Of a stretch of 64,000 nucleotides of DNA, positions 11,000 to 24,789 are shown piece by piece. The DNA comes from Nosema muscidifuracis. Lineage: Eukaryota; Microsporidia; Nosematidae. Position numbers and translations under genes: made by a program. The notes beneath the pieces were generated by a model. The model made no database searches. It worked only from the letters and a program-made list of their open reading frames with translations, and was not told the DNA's origin. The stretch's first letter is position 1, and the number at the start of each line of letters is the position of its first letter. The stretch covers positions 248,001 to 312,000 of the forward strand of contig JAIOKI010000003.1 of the NCBI GenBank assembly GCA_028335825.1, read 5' to 3'.

Positions 11000-13800
11000 G
11001 TCTCTTCCATCATTTAAACACATAACCACTAGTTACTTTAGATCTTAATGTCACTTTTCATATTCCTTTTATTAAAAATTCTCAAAAATATTATTCTTTA
11101 TCGAACTTTTAAATTTTCACCTGTATATAAAAGTATTTTTTTCATACTTACTAACTCTGTGAAATTCTCATGTTTAGCTACTCTATCTTTTGTCCTTTAT
11201 CGAAATTTTATTTTACTGTAATTACCCTGCGAAATATTTTTCTGTTCCATCTTTAAGATTTTTGTCTTTTACTATAAATTCAGAATACTTTCTCTCAGAA
11301 ACCCATTAAAAGATCAATTTTACAATTACGATGTTGAGCCATTAGACTAACAAGCATATTTTCTATCTCAAACCTTTTACAAATTATCTCTTTCGTGTCT
11401 TCTTATTTTTCTCATCAATTTCTTAAAAAATCGACTAATTATTTCCTGTTTTGCTTTCGAAACTGTTTCTAATACTCTTCTTATATAATGGTCATTTGCT
11501 GCTAAAACGTATTTTTCTAAATCTCAGAAGTCAATTAAATTCATCATTATATTTTTCTAAAATCTTGTAGTATTAATAAATTCTCGGCTTTCTTCTTTTT
11601 ATTTTCATAAATCTGACACTTCTCACATCCTTTAATATTTTCATCTGTATCGTTTTTTACTCCTTGTTATTAATATGATTTTCTTATTGCATATATATAT
11701 ATATGTATTAGTTTTTTGTGATACTGTTGCATGAAATGTTATCTCTTATTTTCTGATGGTGTTTCTAATTTCCTGCCAAATCATATGTACAATGATTTTT
11801 CACTTTTCATCCTTGATATGATTATTATTTAAGTATAGTTTATTTTTTGTTTCAACTAGTGCGTATGGTATGTTTATATTCTTTATTTACGTTTTTAACT
11901 CATAGTCAAACTCTCTAATCCATAATAATTGAATACATCAATTTCTGTCGGTATTAGTTTCTTGGATGACCATTGTACCAATACCCATTTTTTCATTATT
12001 TATTTCTATAGTTTGTCAATCTTAAATTACTCGTTGATCACAACAAGCTCTTTAATTCTAGAAACTTTCGTTTTATCTCATCCGTTCATTTCATAATTTT
12101 TATTACTTTTTGAGTTATCAGCGAAATTCAAGTTAATTCCATAATCTTTTATAAAATTTCTAAGCCATCTTGTAAATCCTAGAAGTTTCCAATTTCAGTC
12201 AAACTTTTTAACTTTAAATACTAAAACGCTTTGTTCTTTTTTATTTTATATGTCTCTACTTCAATTCCATTCGACGTTACCCCTAAAGTTTTGCTTTTTC
12301 CTGGATAAACAGTATTTTTCACCATTCAGCTTTATTTTAAGTCTTTTGATTCTTTCCATCAATATATGACTAATAAATCTTAAAAATCTAACTCATAGTT
12401 CTTTGTAAAATTTGAAGTGAGCTTTTGTATCCCATAATCATGATATTATATTAATATACCTTTTAATTGAACTTAAATGGCGTCTTATATTTATATTTCT
12501 TCTCTATTTTAACATGATAGAAAGCTTCTATACAATTTACAAGTGTCATTGGGTTGCTCTTTCTATGTCTCAAATATTTACCAGCTCATAAGGATCTTTT
12601 GTGCTGATTCGTTTAATCTTATAAAATTTCCGACTAACTAACATCTCGTTAAGCTTCTGTATTGCTCTTATTAAGTTTTTCTAATTCGATGTAGATCTTC
12701 TAATTACTCTTTTATCTTCTAAATCTTTAATATATTTTTCTGTAAGCATTGATAAAGCTTGTGGAACAGACAGTTTTTAATTACATTACACCTTTTATAG
12801 TACAATACCTAATCTTCTCGTTTTTTGATAAAACATTTCCTTATTTAATTTACTGTCCTCTTTTGATTACTTTTCTCTTAAATGTCTTCTTTTTGAGTTT
12901 CCATTAACTTCATATAACTTTTCCTCCTTATAGTTATAATATTAATATACCCACAATTAAACACTTTTTGAATTATACTAAGTTTTAAACCTTAATGCTT
13001 TCTTTGCTTTCGGAGACTGAAAACTTTCTAAATTATAAAATTTTAGAAGTTATTCTCACTTTTTATAAAAACAATTTAGGCTATTTCTAATTTTGTAAAC
13101 TTCATTTATCTGTAATTATTCCAAACATAAAATTCTCTTCTGACTGTTTCTCTAACGTGCTTATCTATTTACAACATCGATTTTTACTTTCTTAATTCAA
13201 TTTCACAATGATTTAATATTCTTCTTCTTTACTTATTTTTTACTATAAAATTTTAATTCATCGCTTTCTTACTCAAAATTCTTCTCTTTGTAAAATTCAT
13301 TTCTACTGCTTTCAATCATAACTTATTCTTTTGATCTCTAGACTGCTGTTGACACTTATTAGATCACACTTCATCGCTCCATGTCTTTATTTAGAATAAA
13401 ATGTGATAGAAATTTCTAAAAATGAACACTTTCTTATGTGAAAATTAATAGTGCACACTATTTTTTGTTTTTTTATATGTGTCCTATGTAATCATCTGAT
13501 AACTTTATTTAATAGCCTCCTTTTGAAGATTCATACTTTTGGCCTAAATTACACCAATTAATTTACGTTTATCTACCCTAGATCCGACTTTATATTTTTG
13601 TTCTAATTTAGCTATTATTTCTTTGTAAGGTGGCTCTTTATATTTTCTAATTCATCGTGAAAATCTTTTCTTATAGCTAATGCGATCAGGAATGTTCAAC
13701 CATCATATTATAGTTGTTATTGATTGTCTCTTTCCATTTGTTTTACTTGTTCCAAGTTTAAACTTTTGCTTATAGTTATGTAAATGTTATATTCTTTTTA
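11000..13800 (-). mobile_element. Ty3/Gypsy retroelement fossil
   Basis: The + strand is T-rich, so coding sense is on the minus strand, where translation gives an RT palm with a YxDD-like box near 12450 and an RNase H start ('SSKKLIPTE' box) near 11930. A lysine-rich region follows toward 11.0 kb. Sequence upstream of RT (12.8-13.8 kb) is basic and could be gag. The fossil is broken dozens of times and has no obvious terminal repeats. Its orientation is opposite to the fossil at 5.6-8.2 kb. Confidence 0.55.
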
Positions 13801-15849
13801 ATCTTTTTGATATGCCAGTATTACTAGGTGTATATTCAGGTATGATTATTTGCTTAATGTTTATTTTTCTAAATACTTTCTGGCACACTATTATTAAACT
13901 GTTTTTATCACTGGATAATATATATTTAAGCGAAGTAAATAGTACGCACCATTCCTTTATTGAGTTATTAACTCATTTTTATTTTTTCTTAAAATAAGTA
14001 AAGGCTTGTGTGTCTCGTTTTATATCTGTAATTAAAAATATCTTGCATTTTTTAACCAATCAGTTTCGTATTTACTGGTATCAAAAGATCCCCAAATATG
14101 TAGATCTTTTTAATTAGAAATAATGTTGTTACTTCCTTTATTCTTGTAATATTTATTTTTATTCGTATGCATATGGTACACATAAGAACAATCGTCCTAA
14201 TATATTCAAATAGACTTTAATATAAACATAGTTTTTTTAAAATATGATACATCGCAGAAATTCCTTGATATTCATTTATTTTATGTATCTCAGAAACATT
14301 ATAATTTCTAAATTTTTAATCTTAATACAATCTTTATTTCTATTTTGATGACTTACTTTTTATACTAAATCTGTATATTTCATGATATATATTTTAGCTG
14401 AACGTGAAATCTACTTAAAAGTTGGCCAAACATGGCATTTTTGTAATTAAATTCATTCTTAAGTTTCATTTGGCAATTATGTTAGAAATTTTGTTATCAT
14501 GTACAAGCATTTATTAATGTCAATATAAGTTTTCATAAAGCATCCTCGTACGATATACTTGAAGTATTGTAGCAATAGTAACATCAATAAATATTCTTTT
14601 CAACAATTTTGTAATTTAATTTTGATCTATGAAGTCTTTTACAATAATACCCTACTATACGATATTCTTCGGAGTACACTTCCGAGACAAAATCCAAAGT
14701 TTCACATCTTAATAGAAACTTCTTTTATAGTTGAAGAAGATAATTTAGTTTTATTAAACACATATTTTTAACTTCTTTAATTTTATTTTTTATTCAATTG
14801 TATTAGTTCGTCCAATAAGCAAAATAATATTTTTAATTTTAACCTAAGACGAACTTGAATAAATTAGAAGTTGAGATGACAAGAATTACAGATTTGGAAT
14901 TAATATCAACTTTTCGAAAAGTTGAACTTTTAAGAAAGATTCAAAAATGCTATGGACGTGGCATTTTTATGAATGAAAAATTATAAATGTACAAAGGAAA
15001 AAGTTTTATAGTGACATTGCAATATTGATTGTATTAAGTATAAATCTCCCCTGACTATTAGAACTTATAACTTTTTTGATAGATTTAAACTTTCTGTTTT
15101 GAAGTTTTCATCATTAGGTTACATATATTAAACTGTTTAAAGTAAGAGATATTGTAAATTCCAAATCTCGTGTAAACACGTAGCATTCGAATTAAGCAAA
15201 AATAAAGTAACACTAGAAGAAACGAAATAGAAAAGCTTATTTAAATGTTTACTAATAAATAATTTGATTAAAATGAATTTATATTTTTCTTACATTATTT
15301 CGCCTGTTGATTGAAATCATAAACTGATCCAAATTAATTGTATGATATAAAAGCACTTTGGCTTGTTTTTATATATTATCGGTCTTATTTATAACTAAAA
15401 TACAAGATTTTAAAGTTTTCTATTACCTTATTATAGACCTAATCGTGGCTTTTTCTATCATTGCTAAAGATAAAAAAATATCTACGTATGCATTTGACTT
15501 TTATTGTTATTTTTTGACAAATTGCCTATGTGTCTCTGAAAAAACGTTGGTAAATTCTAAAACCCCAATGTTATATGTGTTTATTTAAACAATTTATATT
15601 TATAGCAGTTTAATAGCTATCTTTTTTCCATTAATATACTGAAGAAATCTTAATCAATATCTTTTTATATATTAAGTTTTCATTTATTTGTCAAACTATA
15701 TTTTTTCTATGGCATTTTATTTTGTTCTGTTACAATTTTCTTACTATAAACCATAAAAAGTATATAAATTGTATTTATTTATAATGATTGTGGTTAAAGA
15801 ATATTCAAATATATAACCTCCGTATACTAAAATGGTAATTTTACCTAAA
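13801..15849. other. Gene-free stretch, possibly eroded DNA transposon
   Basis: Short frames (13812-13997, 14559-14771, 15358-15588) lack motifs, and the last two also lack an ATG at their start. Around 14880-15210 the + strand conceptually reads like the N-terminal zinc-binding and helical part of an IS1016/Merlin-type transposase (Arg-Lys-rich 'LLRKIQKC' patch followed by 'FFDRFKLSVLKF'). No DDE core follows, so this is only a suggestion. Confidence 0.25.
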
Positions 15850-18370
15850 CTTTTATATCTTTCAGATAATAATGACGGTTTTCAATCTTACTACCATTTT
15901 AAAATCTCACACTTTGTGAATCACCTTGCTAACTCTCAATAATCAAATTTTATCATTTAATCTCTTTTTTAATACTTACTAACATTTCCGAGATTTCTTT
16001 CTGCGATTCTAACTATATGAGAATTCACGAATTTATCCTGTTTCTTTACAACGAACAACTTTACTTTAACTTCATTTTCGATCATGAATTTATCTTTATT
16101 ATCACTAAAGCTCTCTTTCGTCATACATTTATCTTAATATGGCAACTCGTATCATATATCAATACTTCTCAAATTTTTTTTTTCAAATGACTTTCCAAAC
16201 ACTTTATCAATACCCACTCTCTAAATTTCTATAACACTCTCAACCTGTTCATTACTTCTACGAGCCTTGATACTTATCTTTCTATGTTTAATGTTTATTC
16301 TTAAACATAAGATAGTAAATTCCAAATTAAAAATTCTTTGCAATTATCTGTTGTCAACTCTTATGGATTTTTCACTGAAAGCACAAATATTTAACAAATC
16401 GAAATATCTCATCTTCAGTTTTCAAATATATAGCACGTCCTAATAGTATCTACTATAATATTCTACTTCCAAAATTATATTCCAGTCATATTCTCTAAAT
16501 TCCATAAGTTCTATTGCAACTTTTTACAAATATATACTTGTGTTACAAGAGACGCTCGCCAACTTCTTTCTATTATTTATCGGGCTGCTTCATATTTACC
16601 GGTTTAAGATAATAATCTTGTGTCTTATTTGTTTATAATATTATTCAATCAATTTTCATTTCTTTTTCTTTGGCATTTAAACCATTTTAATTGTCAATAT
16701 ATACTGCTTTCTTTATATATTACATGCTTTCTTTATATTTTGCTTATGTTTCTCATTATATATGGATAAGACCTTGATGAATCGTTAATTAACAAGTTTT
16801 CCAACTTTTTGATTCTATTTAAAGTCAAATTCCTGTATTTTTAGATATACCTTCCTTTCATTCTTAAATTTAGATTATTTTTATTTCACTTAATGCTTTG
16901 TAGTTTGTTTCGATTTAAATTTCTTATTCTGTAGTTCGTATTTGAACTTTTTCACTTCTTAAAAGCTACATACCTCTCTTTTATGAAATCCCACATCTTG
17001 TTTCAGCCAGTTTGAATATCTTTGATGCTCATTAAACTGGTAAATATCAGCTTAATATTCTTCCACAACGCATTATAGTTAATTATCTTAAGCTCACTCA
17101 TAGCTCTTATTTCATCTTTTAGTCCATTTAAAGTTGATTTCTAAACATTTTAAACTCTTTCAAATTATATTTTGCTGCCACATAATCCTCATTAAATGAT
17201 CTAAACCAACTAGTTAATTCTAAAAATCTTTTATTTCAGTATTACTTTTCGACACTGAATATTATAAAGTCTCCTTCTTCTTAATTTCACATGCTGATGT
17301 ATCGTCTACGTTTAGTGTTACTCCAAATAAATTTCAATTTATTTAATCTCATATTATGTTTCTTAACTCTCTTTAATACCTCTTTTTAATTTTGTCATGT
17401 TTTCTTTTCGATCTAGCATGAATAACTATATCATCCAAAACTTCTAAATTGCGCTCCCTCATTTCTTTAAAGATTGTATTTATTACTCTTTGTAAAATAA
17501 AAGTTGATTTCTACAACTCATTATTATGCCATTCCATTCATAAATTTTGTCCTTTAAATTTAAGGCTTTCGTATTTATTTCATTATTTAATTTATATGTG
17601 ATATAACTATTCTTTTAAATCTATCGTAGTATAATACATTGTAATCTATGTGTAGCTTTAAAAAAATCTCCGATACATGTAAACCAATGATCATCTTTTT
17701 TCAATTAGATCGTTTCGGTTTATGAAATTGTCGATAAATCTAATAAAATTGCTCGGTTTACGTAACAATTTTATAAGATTCCTTTACTACGAGTTAGAAC
17801 TCTTAATAAATTTTCTGTCTTCTAAATTTCTAAAAATTTCTTCTAGATTTTCCAATAGTGCTTGATCTATAATCTGACTTTTGCTTATATCGTGCTCGTT
17901 TTAATTTTAAAATGTTTTATTTCATTCTCAGGTTTATCAAACACATCACTATATCTTCTTTTCAATCCCATTAATTTCTTTTTATACTTATTATGAAATT
18001 TACTCTAAGATATCTTCTTCATTTCTATTACCTTTTTTCTTTTATCATATTAATTATAAAAATAATTATGATCTTTTGATTCGCTTTCATAAATTTCAAA
18101 TACGAAGACCCCATTTTATCTAACTTATTATTGTTCTTCTCATATTTTTGATTAGAAAAATATTTACTAGTTATATGATCAATCGTTCTCATCCATATCA
18201 CTTAAAGAACGATTTTTTCAGAAGTTTGTTTACTTATCTCTGATCCATTGCACATTCAACAGTCTTGGTTATAATATCAGACAGATTATTTCTTTTAATT
18301 TCTTTCCACTCTCGCTTTTTCTTTTACTCAGCTTCATTTAACTTTCTGATAATTTTTTTATCGTTATTCA
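15850..18370 (-). mobile_element. Ty3/Gypsy retroelement fossil
   Basis: Minus-strand translation shows an RT catalytic box 'LDDIVIHA' with neighbouring helix near 17430. A late RNase H segment follows ('KKFKYEL' then 'IQEFDFK' boxes, about 16.8-17.0 kb), and then integrase-like sequence to about 16.1 kb. The RNase H boxes closely match those of the + strand fossil at 36.7 kb, so both derive from one family. It is broken dozens of times. A minus frame at 18368-18661 without an ATG probably belongs to its 5' part. Confidence 0.6.
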
Positions 18371-18661
18371 ATTACAATATTTATATAATAAAATTTTAAT
18401 TTTATCAGATCCTTTGTATAATTTTTTTCTTTTTGATCTAAATTCATCTATATAATTAATCCTTAACTTACAAAATGTTCTAGACACGTACAAACAGTCA
18501 ATTTCTGCTAACTCAAAATTTGGTTGGACCTCATGTATTGATTTATCATAATTAGGATTAAAGAATATTTGAATATATAACATAAACTTTACATTATGAT
18601 TTTCATAGGTGCTTCTATAGCATCCCAAACAGAGTATTAGTTCTTTTAAAAATATTAACAA

Positions 18662-19863
18662 TAAATTTTACCTATATTTGAATTAAATGTTTCGAAAGTT
18701 GAAAACTAATACTATAAACCCAAGAGGAAATTTCTCTTTATTTTCTTTCTATACCAGACTAATAACTGAAAAGCAAAACCATTCTGTGAGCATATTATAA
18801 AATAATTTATTATGGTAAGAAAAGTGCGTATTGAAATTGTATTTATTAGAAATATTTTGCTGCTCCTTAGCCAAAAGAATATTTAAATGAAATTTTCTTT
18901 TTCTATTCATGTTTAATTCTTAACATAATTATGTGAATAAAATATTCGTAACTTATTAACGTCGTTGTTGACTTAGATACGTAATCATTGACCTCGGTAT
19001 TCTTTTTATCATTGAAATGCTCACTGCTTGACACCTTCTTAACAGATTTTTTAACAATGCTTGTCTGTATATTAGCAAACTTTGCTCTCTATATAATGAC
19101 AATAGAACTTCATAGTCTCATTTGACGTAGACATAAACAACTAAACAATAATTTCTGTTCAGAGTATATATTAAACACAGAAACTAATAGTTTCTTCTTT
19201 TGTCTGACAATTATGTTGAATAAAGATATTTTCTCGGATTCTACTTCTAAATTGTTCATTAATCTGGTAAAAAATTAAAAAAAAGCTCTTGCTGTTTTTT
19301 GCTTTGATTCTTAACACTGAAAAGTTAAAATAAATTTAAAATATGGTTTAAAAATTATAGTAGCGCTGAAAATGATCGATTTTCAATACGAATACAAAAT
19401 TAACTTACTCTATAACAAATTTTATTTAGTAATATTATATTACAAAGTTCATATTTTATACAAAAAAGCGACTTGTTTAATTAATCAACTAATAATATCT
19501 TAATACATTAATTTAATTTAATCCAAAAAAATAATTAAAATTAGTATAACTCTTATATTAATATTTAAATTTCGTAATAATGGCTTCATAAAAATATTAC
19601 TTTATGTGTGTGAGTATTTTGATATGATTTTCTCTTATGTATTTAATCATTATATAAATATTAAAGATCATAGTTTTGCATGACTATTAATAAAAATATT
19701 GTTTTATTAACATTATATTTCTTATGATCTCGTCATTACTAGATAAAAAGTGATATTTTGATTTAAATTTAGAAAATAATTGATATATTTGTAAATAACG
19801 ACAATTAAAAATAAGTAAATCGCTTTATTGTTTTATAAATAATTCTCTCGATTCTTACTCTTA
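18662..19863. other. Gene-free AT-rich stretch upstream of the J-domain gene
   Basis: No frame, RNA gene or recognisable element was seen. The final 200 bases before 19864 should contain the promoter of the J-domain-like gene, but no C-run or G-run is present near its start. Confidence 0.4.
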
Positions 19864-20520
19864 ATGGAGTTTTATGATATTCTAAATTGCAACAAAAATG
19901 CAACTCAAGATGAAATCAAAAAGGCATACTGCAATATCATTAAGTTAAGCAACAGTAACTATAATGCATATACTATCAATAGTGCATACAAGTTACTACG
20001 TAATAATACAAGCAGAACTTTTTATGATTTATATGGAGATATTTCAACATTTTTATTAACTCCGATAAGGTATCATTTCAGATTTATCACCTTAAATAGT
20101 CATACAAATATTTTTGACATAATTGACATAGTTGCTCTTAATTTAATAGGATTTTCAGTATTACATGTGATACCTTATAAATTTCTGATTGTAGTTGTAA
20201 ATATATCAACAGTGATTTTCATTTTATCTTTAATTCCTAAAAGTCTTATCTTAATTAGGAAAATTGGAGATACTGATGAATTGAGAAGATGCATGAATAT
20301 TATATCATTTATAGCTCTAAATTATTCTATTAGTAGTTACATGCTAATTTACTTTATCGAATTAGAAAATATATATTTATTTTGTATATTAAACGTGTTA
20401 TTCGTTTTTTACATATTTATGACTTTACTTAATAGAAGCATAAGTCAAAAAGGAAAATTTAATCCGAAATTTGAACAATTATTTCTTTTATTAGTTAGAA
20501 TAGAAAAATATAAATCATAA
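19864..20520 (+). CDS. J-domain-like multi-pass membrane protein
   Basis: An intact 218-codon frame from ATG. Residues 1-60 read as a J domain: 'FYDILNCNKNATQDEIKKAY' at the N-terminus matches helices I-II, and 'YKLLRNNTSRTFYDLYGD' matches helices III-IV. The HPD tripeptide that stimulates Hsp70 ATPase is absent; the corresponding loop (residues 28-36) reads SNSNYN. Four hydrophobic segments follow (about 83-103, 106-130, 145-165, 170-190), then a basic tail. By analogy with membrane J proteins it is likely an ER or organelle membrane protein; which membrane is inference. Loss of HPD means it is either a J-like adaptor, as in Pam16-type proteins, or no longer an Hsp70 partner. It is the only clearly intact gene between 11 and 40 kb. 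No CCC/GGG start signal is visible. Confidence 0.75.
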   Translation: MEFYDILNCNKNATQDEIKKAYCNIIKLSNSNYNAYTINSAYKLLRNNTSRTFYDLYGDISTFLLTPIRYHFRFITLNSHTNIFDIIDIVALNLIGFSVLHVIPYKFLIVVVNISTVIFILSLIPKSLILIRKIGDTDELRRCMNIISFIALNYSISSYMLIYFIELENIYLFCILNVLFVFYIFMTLLNRSISQKGKFNPKFEQLFLLLVRIEKYKS

Positions 20521-20999
20521 GATACGTACATGTTTAATCTTATCATTATTTATTTTAGATTTATAGTTGTAATCTTAATTAGACTGTCTTTGAAGGCGAT
20601 TTTTATATTCTCTAGCTATATTTGCTAATAGATATTATGTTTCACATTTAGAAGCTTGTATAAATAACTAGATATATTTATCTTAAATTTGGGGTTTAAA
20701 TTTATCAAAATATATATCATCATTTTAGTCATAACGTCGATTTTTCAAGCCCGAAAGCCCAGAAATTTGTATAAACAAAATAACTTTACAATGCCTAAAG
20801 GTCATAATGAAAAATAAATAGAAATATCTTTTTTCATTGATAATATAAAGAGAATATGTTATGAATATGTATCATATTGTAAAATATATAAAAAATGGTT
20901 TTTATATAGATGTACATAGAAAACATTAATAAAAATGGTCTTTATTAAAAAAACGTCATTTATATAAGAAATTTTCATACATACATGTTACTAATTATT
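20521..20999. other. Gene-free stretch after the J-domain gene
   Basis: Very AT-rich, with no frame or motif seen on either strand. Confidence 0.4.
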
Positions 21000-21960
21000 A
21001 AATCATGGTCCGTAAATGCGAAGCAAATAGTGATTTGTAAGTTTTTAATGTTTGGCAGAAGAGTGCATTTAAAAATACATATGAACTAACAAGAAAAATA
21101 AATGGAACGAATAAAGTAATTCTAGAGAAATTAAATACAACAGAGGTCATATGTAGAAATTGGCTTATTTTCAAGATGGTAGAAATAAAAACTTGAGAAG
21201 AAATATTAATAGGTCTTTGGTAAAATTTATGGTAAGAATAAGAAGAAGCTTAAAAAAGAATTATTACTAATATACTAAAAATTATTTTTATGTAAAATCT
21301 TATTTTTGTTTTTTTTTCTAGAAAATAAGGGTGAATTTTTAAAATCTATTTAAGGCTAAAATGCAACAGAAGGTCTTTTTAGCCAGTGTGCATAATAGTG
21401 ATACACCAGAATAACAGCTGATAACTAATAAAAGTCTTCTAATAGTAATCAAGTATTAAAAGGCTACGAATAAGAACTATAAACTAATATAAATCAGTGA
21501 AATACTAGCATCTTATGTAGTCTAATTGTCCAAGTAACTAAGAATATAGATCTTTGAAACGCGGGTCGATTTCAGGCATTTAACCAAGTAAATACCAAAT
21601 ACAGGTACAATATATCTGAAATAGATGAGATAGTCTCTTCACTCTTAGATTCGTACTTTTTTCCATATTAGATGACATACAATAATACTATCAAAAGAAG
21701 TGAACGAAATATACAGGAAAGATATTCGCGGAAGAAAGAGGGCTGTCTCTTATTCACTATTTGGACGACATATTATATTTATTTGGAATCTAAAAGACGA
21801 AATTTTCCACTGAATAAAGGCGTTAAAATTTTTAAAAGAGTTCTTGAAATAATAAGAACTATTATCTGAACGAATAAAATTAAACCCGAACAGAGATAAA
21901 CTCAATAATTTTTTTCGCTTCCTTAAACTTTTAGAAAGATAATATTCCTCCAAGAAATTA
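21000..21960 (+). mobile_element. Probable retroelement fossil with an RT-like segment
   Basis: Around 21750-21960 the + strand conceptually contains an RT-like catalytic box (LDDI-type) followed by lysine- and asparagine-rich sequence. The preceding 700 bases are adenine-rich like other + strand fossils. The family (Ty3/Gypsy or DIRS-like) is not resolved. It is broken many times. It abuts MULE copy 2 on the right. Confidence 0.3.
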
Positions 21961-22084
21961 CATATTACTGTAGTGAATTTATAAACGAGTATTCAATAAT
22001 AATGAACCCGTTGTTTGATCAACTTAAATATTAAAAGAAAGAAAAAAGAAACCTATCCAACAAAACAAATTTACTAAATAAGAG

Positions 22085-22330
22085 ATTTATTTCTTAAAAC
22101 GCCTTTTTTATAATAATTATCAATATATTATGAATTTTTGATTGATAAACGGAAAAAAAGGAATGAAAGTCCCAGTTATAAATGTTTATATCTATAGATA
22201 CAAGACGATGAGTACTAATGAAAAATCTATTGGAATTCTTCAATGTGAATTGTGATTCAAGAACAACCATTTCTAAAGATGAATTTTTTAAATTCCAATT
22301 AAGAGTAGTATAAAAATACTTGCTATTTCA
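22085..22330 (+). mobile_element. MULE remnant, copy 2 (N-terminal part only)
   Basis: This stretch is similar at nucleotide level to 8640-8880 (shared 'atatattatgaatttt...gataaacgga' and 'ccaatggaaaaatc'-type blocks). It conceptually encodes the same FLYWCH-like N-terminal segment of a MULE transposase. The transposase core is missing, so this is a truncated fragment. It follows a + strand retroelement remnant, as do the other three copies. Confidence 0.45.
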
Positions 22331-22499
22331 CCCTTCTTTCTACAAATGAGCTATATATTTTTTGAAATTTGTACCCGTATTTGTTCCATTATAATTATAA
22401 AATATCGTTTAAGGTATAATAAATATATTTAAAGATTTATTTTTTTATAAATGCTGGTTATTTACCTATTATGGATAAAATACTTATGATGCTATATAA

Positions 22500-24780
22500 T
22501 TTGTCCTTTAATATATTCGCTTCAAGTCGTATGTCTTATTTTTACTGTTTTCCATCATCATTTTTTCACTATACATAATTTTTTCTCATACACTGCTAGT
22601 ATCTTCTTTTGCGATATAAATCTTACACTGTCGTTGTTTGACGTATTTATTATATTTTCTCTTTTTCCAGCTAATACTATTTGTCCTTCCTTAGACTTCT
22701 CTATATATTTTATTAAACATTTTCTGCATATCCTTTTGTTACATATATCCTTATCATCTCCTCCCAAGTATCTTTTTACTATGATATATATTTTATATTA
22801 CAATTTTAATCACTGCTTCAATGTCTTCAACTTCTACTAGAAAACTCTATCTCTTATAGTCATTATCGATTTCTCTAATATGTGATAATATACTTGTTTT
22901 TCTATATTATATTTCATTATCGACACATAATTCTTGAGCTTTATGCTTAGAAATTCATTTACATTATAGTTTATAAATATTTCTGGGATCTCATATATGT
23001 TTAACTAATCTTTCAGCTCTTTAATAATTTCTTTTGTAATCCTATCAATAAATTCTTTACAAATAATGCCTATATAAAGTAATCTATTTAACTTAAACGT
23101 ATCCTCCTGGATTCTCTATCTTCATAATATATATGGCTAACCTCTCTCTCTTTTTTGACTTGTTGCTAGTATAATTGATTCTAATTTCGGTTTTCTGTTT
23201 GCCACACTTATACTCTTTATATTCTTTTATAAGTTTACACACATTATTCTATTTTTTTTCAGGCAAGGAATATACCTTTTTTAGGTCATAATATGTTTCT
23301 TTAACCTTTATTGTTTAGTTCCTTGTGTGTTTTATTTATAAACCTTTTTCTCCTTTTCATTTTTGAAACCTTCATTCTTTTACCTGACACAGATTTTCAA
23401 TACTCAATATCGTCAATAACTAAATCATGCTTTCTTTCTTATGATTTTCTGTTTTTTCTTTGTCTAACACTTTTTTCTATTCCATATATTGTTTACTTAT
23501 TGTATCAGCCTTTTTCACCTAACATATTTTATCGTAAAATCAAATTCTTGGATCTTTTCTATCCTTTGGTTGATTTTATTATTATTAAAATATGCTTATT
23601 CTGATATCATCTAAAGATTTATGATCTATCATTAGCCGATATTTTCATCCTTAAGTACATAAATTAATTACTTAACTTACTTAAAGATTGCAATAGCTCT
23701 ATATCATATATTGTATACGTTAACTTATACGGTGTTCATCGTAAAGCATCCATTTTCCTTCTTGATTTGTCAGTTGAAAATCGTAGATATTTCCGTATCA
23801 TATGCATATATTTTTAATCTAAATTCCTATGTATATTCAAGTATTTTTAGTTCTTAAACGTTTCTCAGGGCTTCTTTTACTATTTCGCTTTCATATCGTT
23901 TTCCAATACTCTTTCTTTTTGTATTTAACGCATTCGCATGTTCTTAAATAATTAATCTTGAAATTTTGCTTCTAAACTATCAGCAATTTCTCCACTTCTC
24001 AGATCTTTTATATTCCAAAGCTTTATTTCAACTTCTTAATTTGTATTGTACTTAGAGGGTTCATTCTCAAACCATTTTTAAATCTTTCCATACTTTCATA
24101 ATAAATTTTTCATGCTCTTCACTTAAAGTCATTTATATAACTTCATCATTATGTATACTTAAATTTCGTTACATCTTTGATCCTTTAGTGTTCAATTTAA
24201 TGTTTATTACATAAAATATGTGGGCAATTTTTAAATCCTATGAGCATTCTGTTCCTCTGATAAAAATTTCCGTAAAATAAAATGTTATCTTGTATTATGC
24301 TTCTCTTCAATTTCTATATTATAGAATCCTCCTTAAATTAATAACCGTAATAAAATTGATTCTCTTGTAACTTTTATTACGTCTCTAATGATTTATAATT
24401 AAAATAGTATTTTTACTAAGTAATTAGGTCGTATAAGATTATTTTCCCTCTAACTTCTCCGATGATTTTTTAGTATTTCTTCAATCTGATACTGATATTC
24501 TCAAAAATCCTCGTTTATTCTAAATCTCTTAAATACGCCTTTGCTTTCTCTTTAAGACTCTGTGGTAAACATTGACCTTATCTTACTATTTTTACCTCTT
24601 TATGTCCTTATGTAATATTTTCTTAAGTTGTATTCTCGGTATTTTCCCATACTTAAAATATAATTCTATTAAGTTTAAATATTAAGATTCCTTTAATCAC
24701 GTTGAACTGATTTTTGCTTATATAATTTGATTTTCGTTCTTAATTTTCTTTCAAAAAATATTTATATTTGTAAAGTTTTA
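22500..24780 (-). mobile_element. Ty3/Gypsy retroelement fossil
   Basis: Minus-strand translation gives the N-terminal linker of RT around 24.5 kb ('QSLKEKAKAYLRDLE', like the segment before the RT fingers) and a 'GFKNCPHIL' box near 24.2 kb, equivalent to the conserved PFGLKNAP region. A lysine-rich downstream region runs to 22.5 kb. It is a fossil, broken dozens of times. It is arranged head to head with the + strand fossil that begins at about 24.79 kb. Short frames on either strand inside it (22558-22767, 22634-22840, 23311-23604) are not taken as genes. Confidence 0.5.
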
Positions 24781-24789
24781 AAAAATAAA

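Noticed and set aside
11690-11706. Short (TA)n run
   Set aside because: Too short and too expected in AT-rich DNA to list as a repeat.
14880-15210. Merlin/IS1016-type transposase N-terminus
   Set aside because: Only a vague helix and cysteine pattern; no DDE region follows, so it is mentioned as a possibility but not annotated as an element.
18368-18661. 97-codon minus-strand frame
   Set aside because: No ATG start and it adjoins the 5' side of a minus-strand retroelement fossil, so it is more likely element sequence than a host gene.
21515-21590. tRNA-like pattern with 'gcgggtcgatttcaggc' and a CCA-like end
   Set aside because: The would-be T-arm does not base-pair and no anticodon stem or acceptor stem forms around it.
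22558-23604. Several 65-97-codon frames on both strands
   Set aside because: They fall inside the minus-strand fossil at 22.5-24.8 kb; the + strand ones are T-rich shadows.
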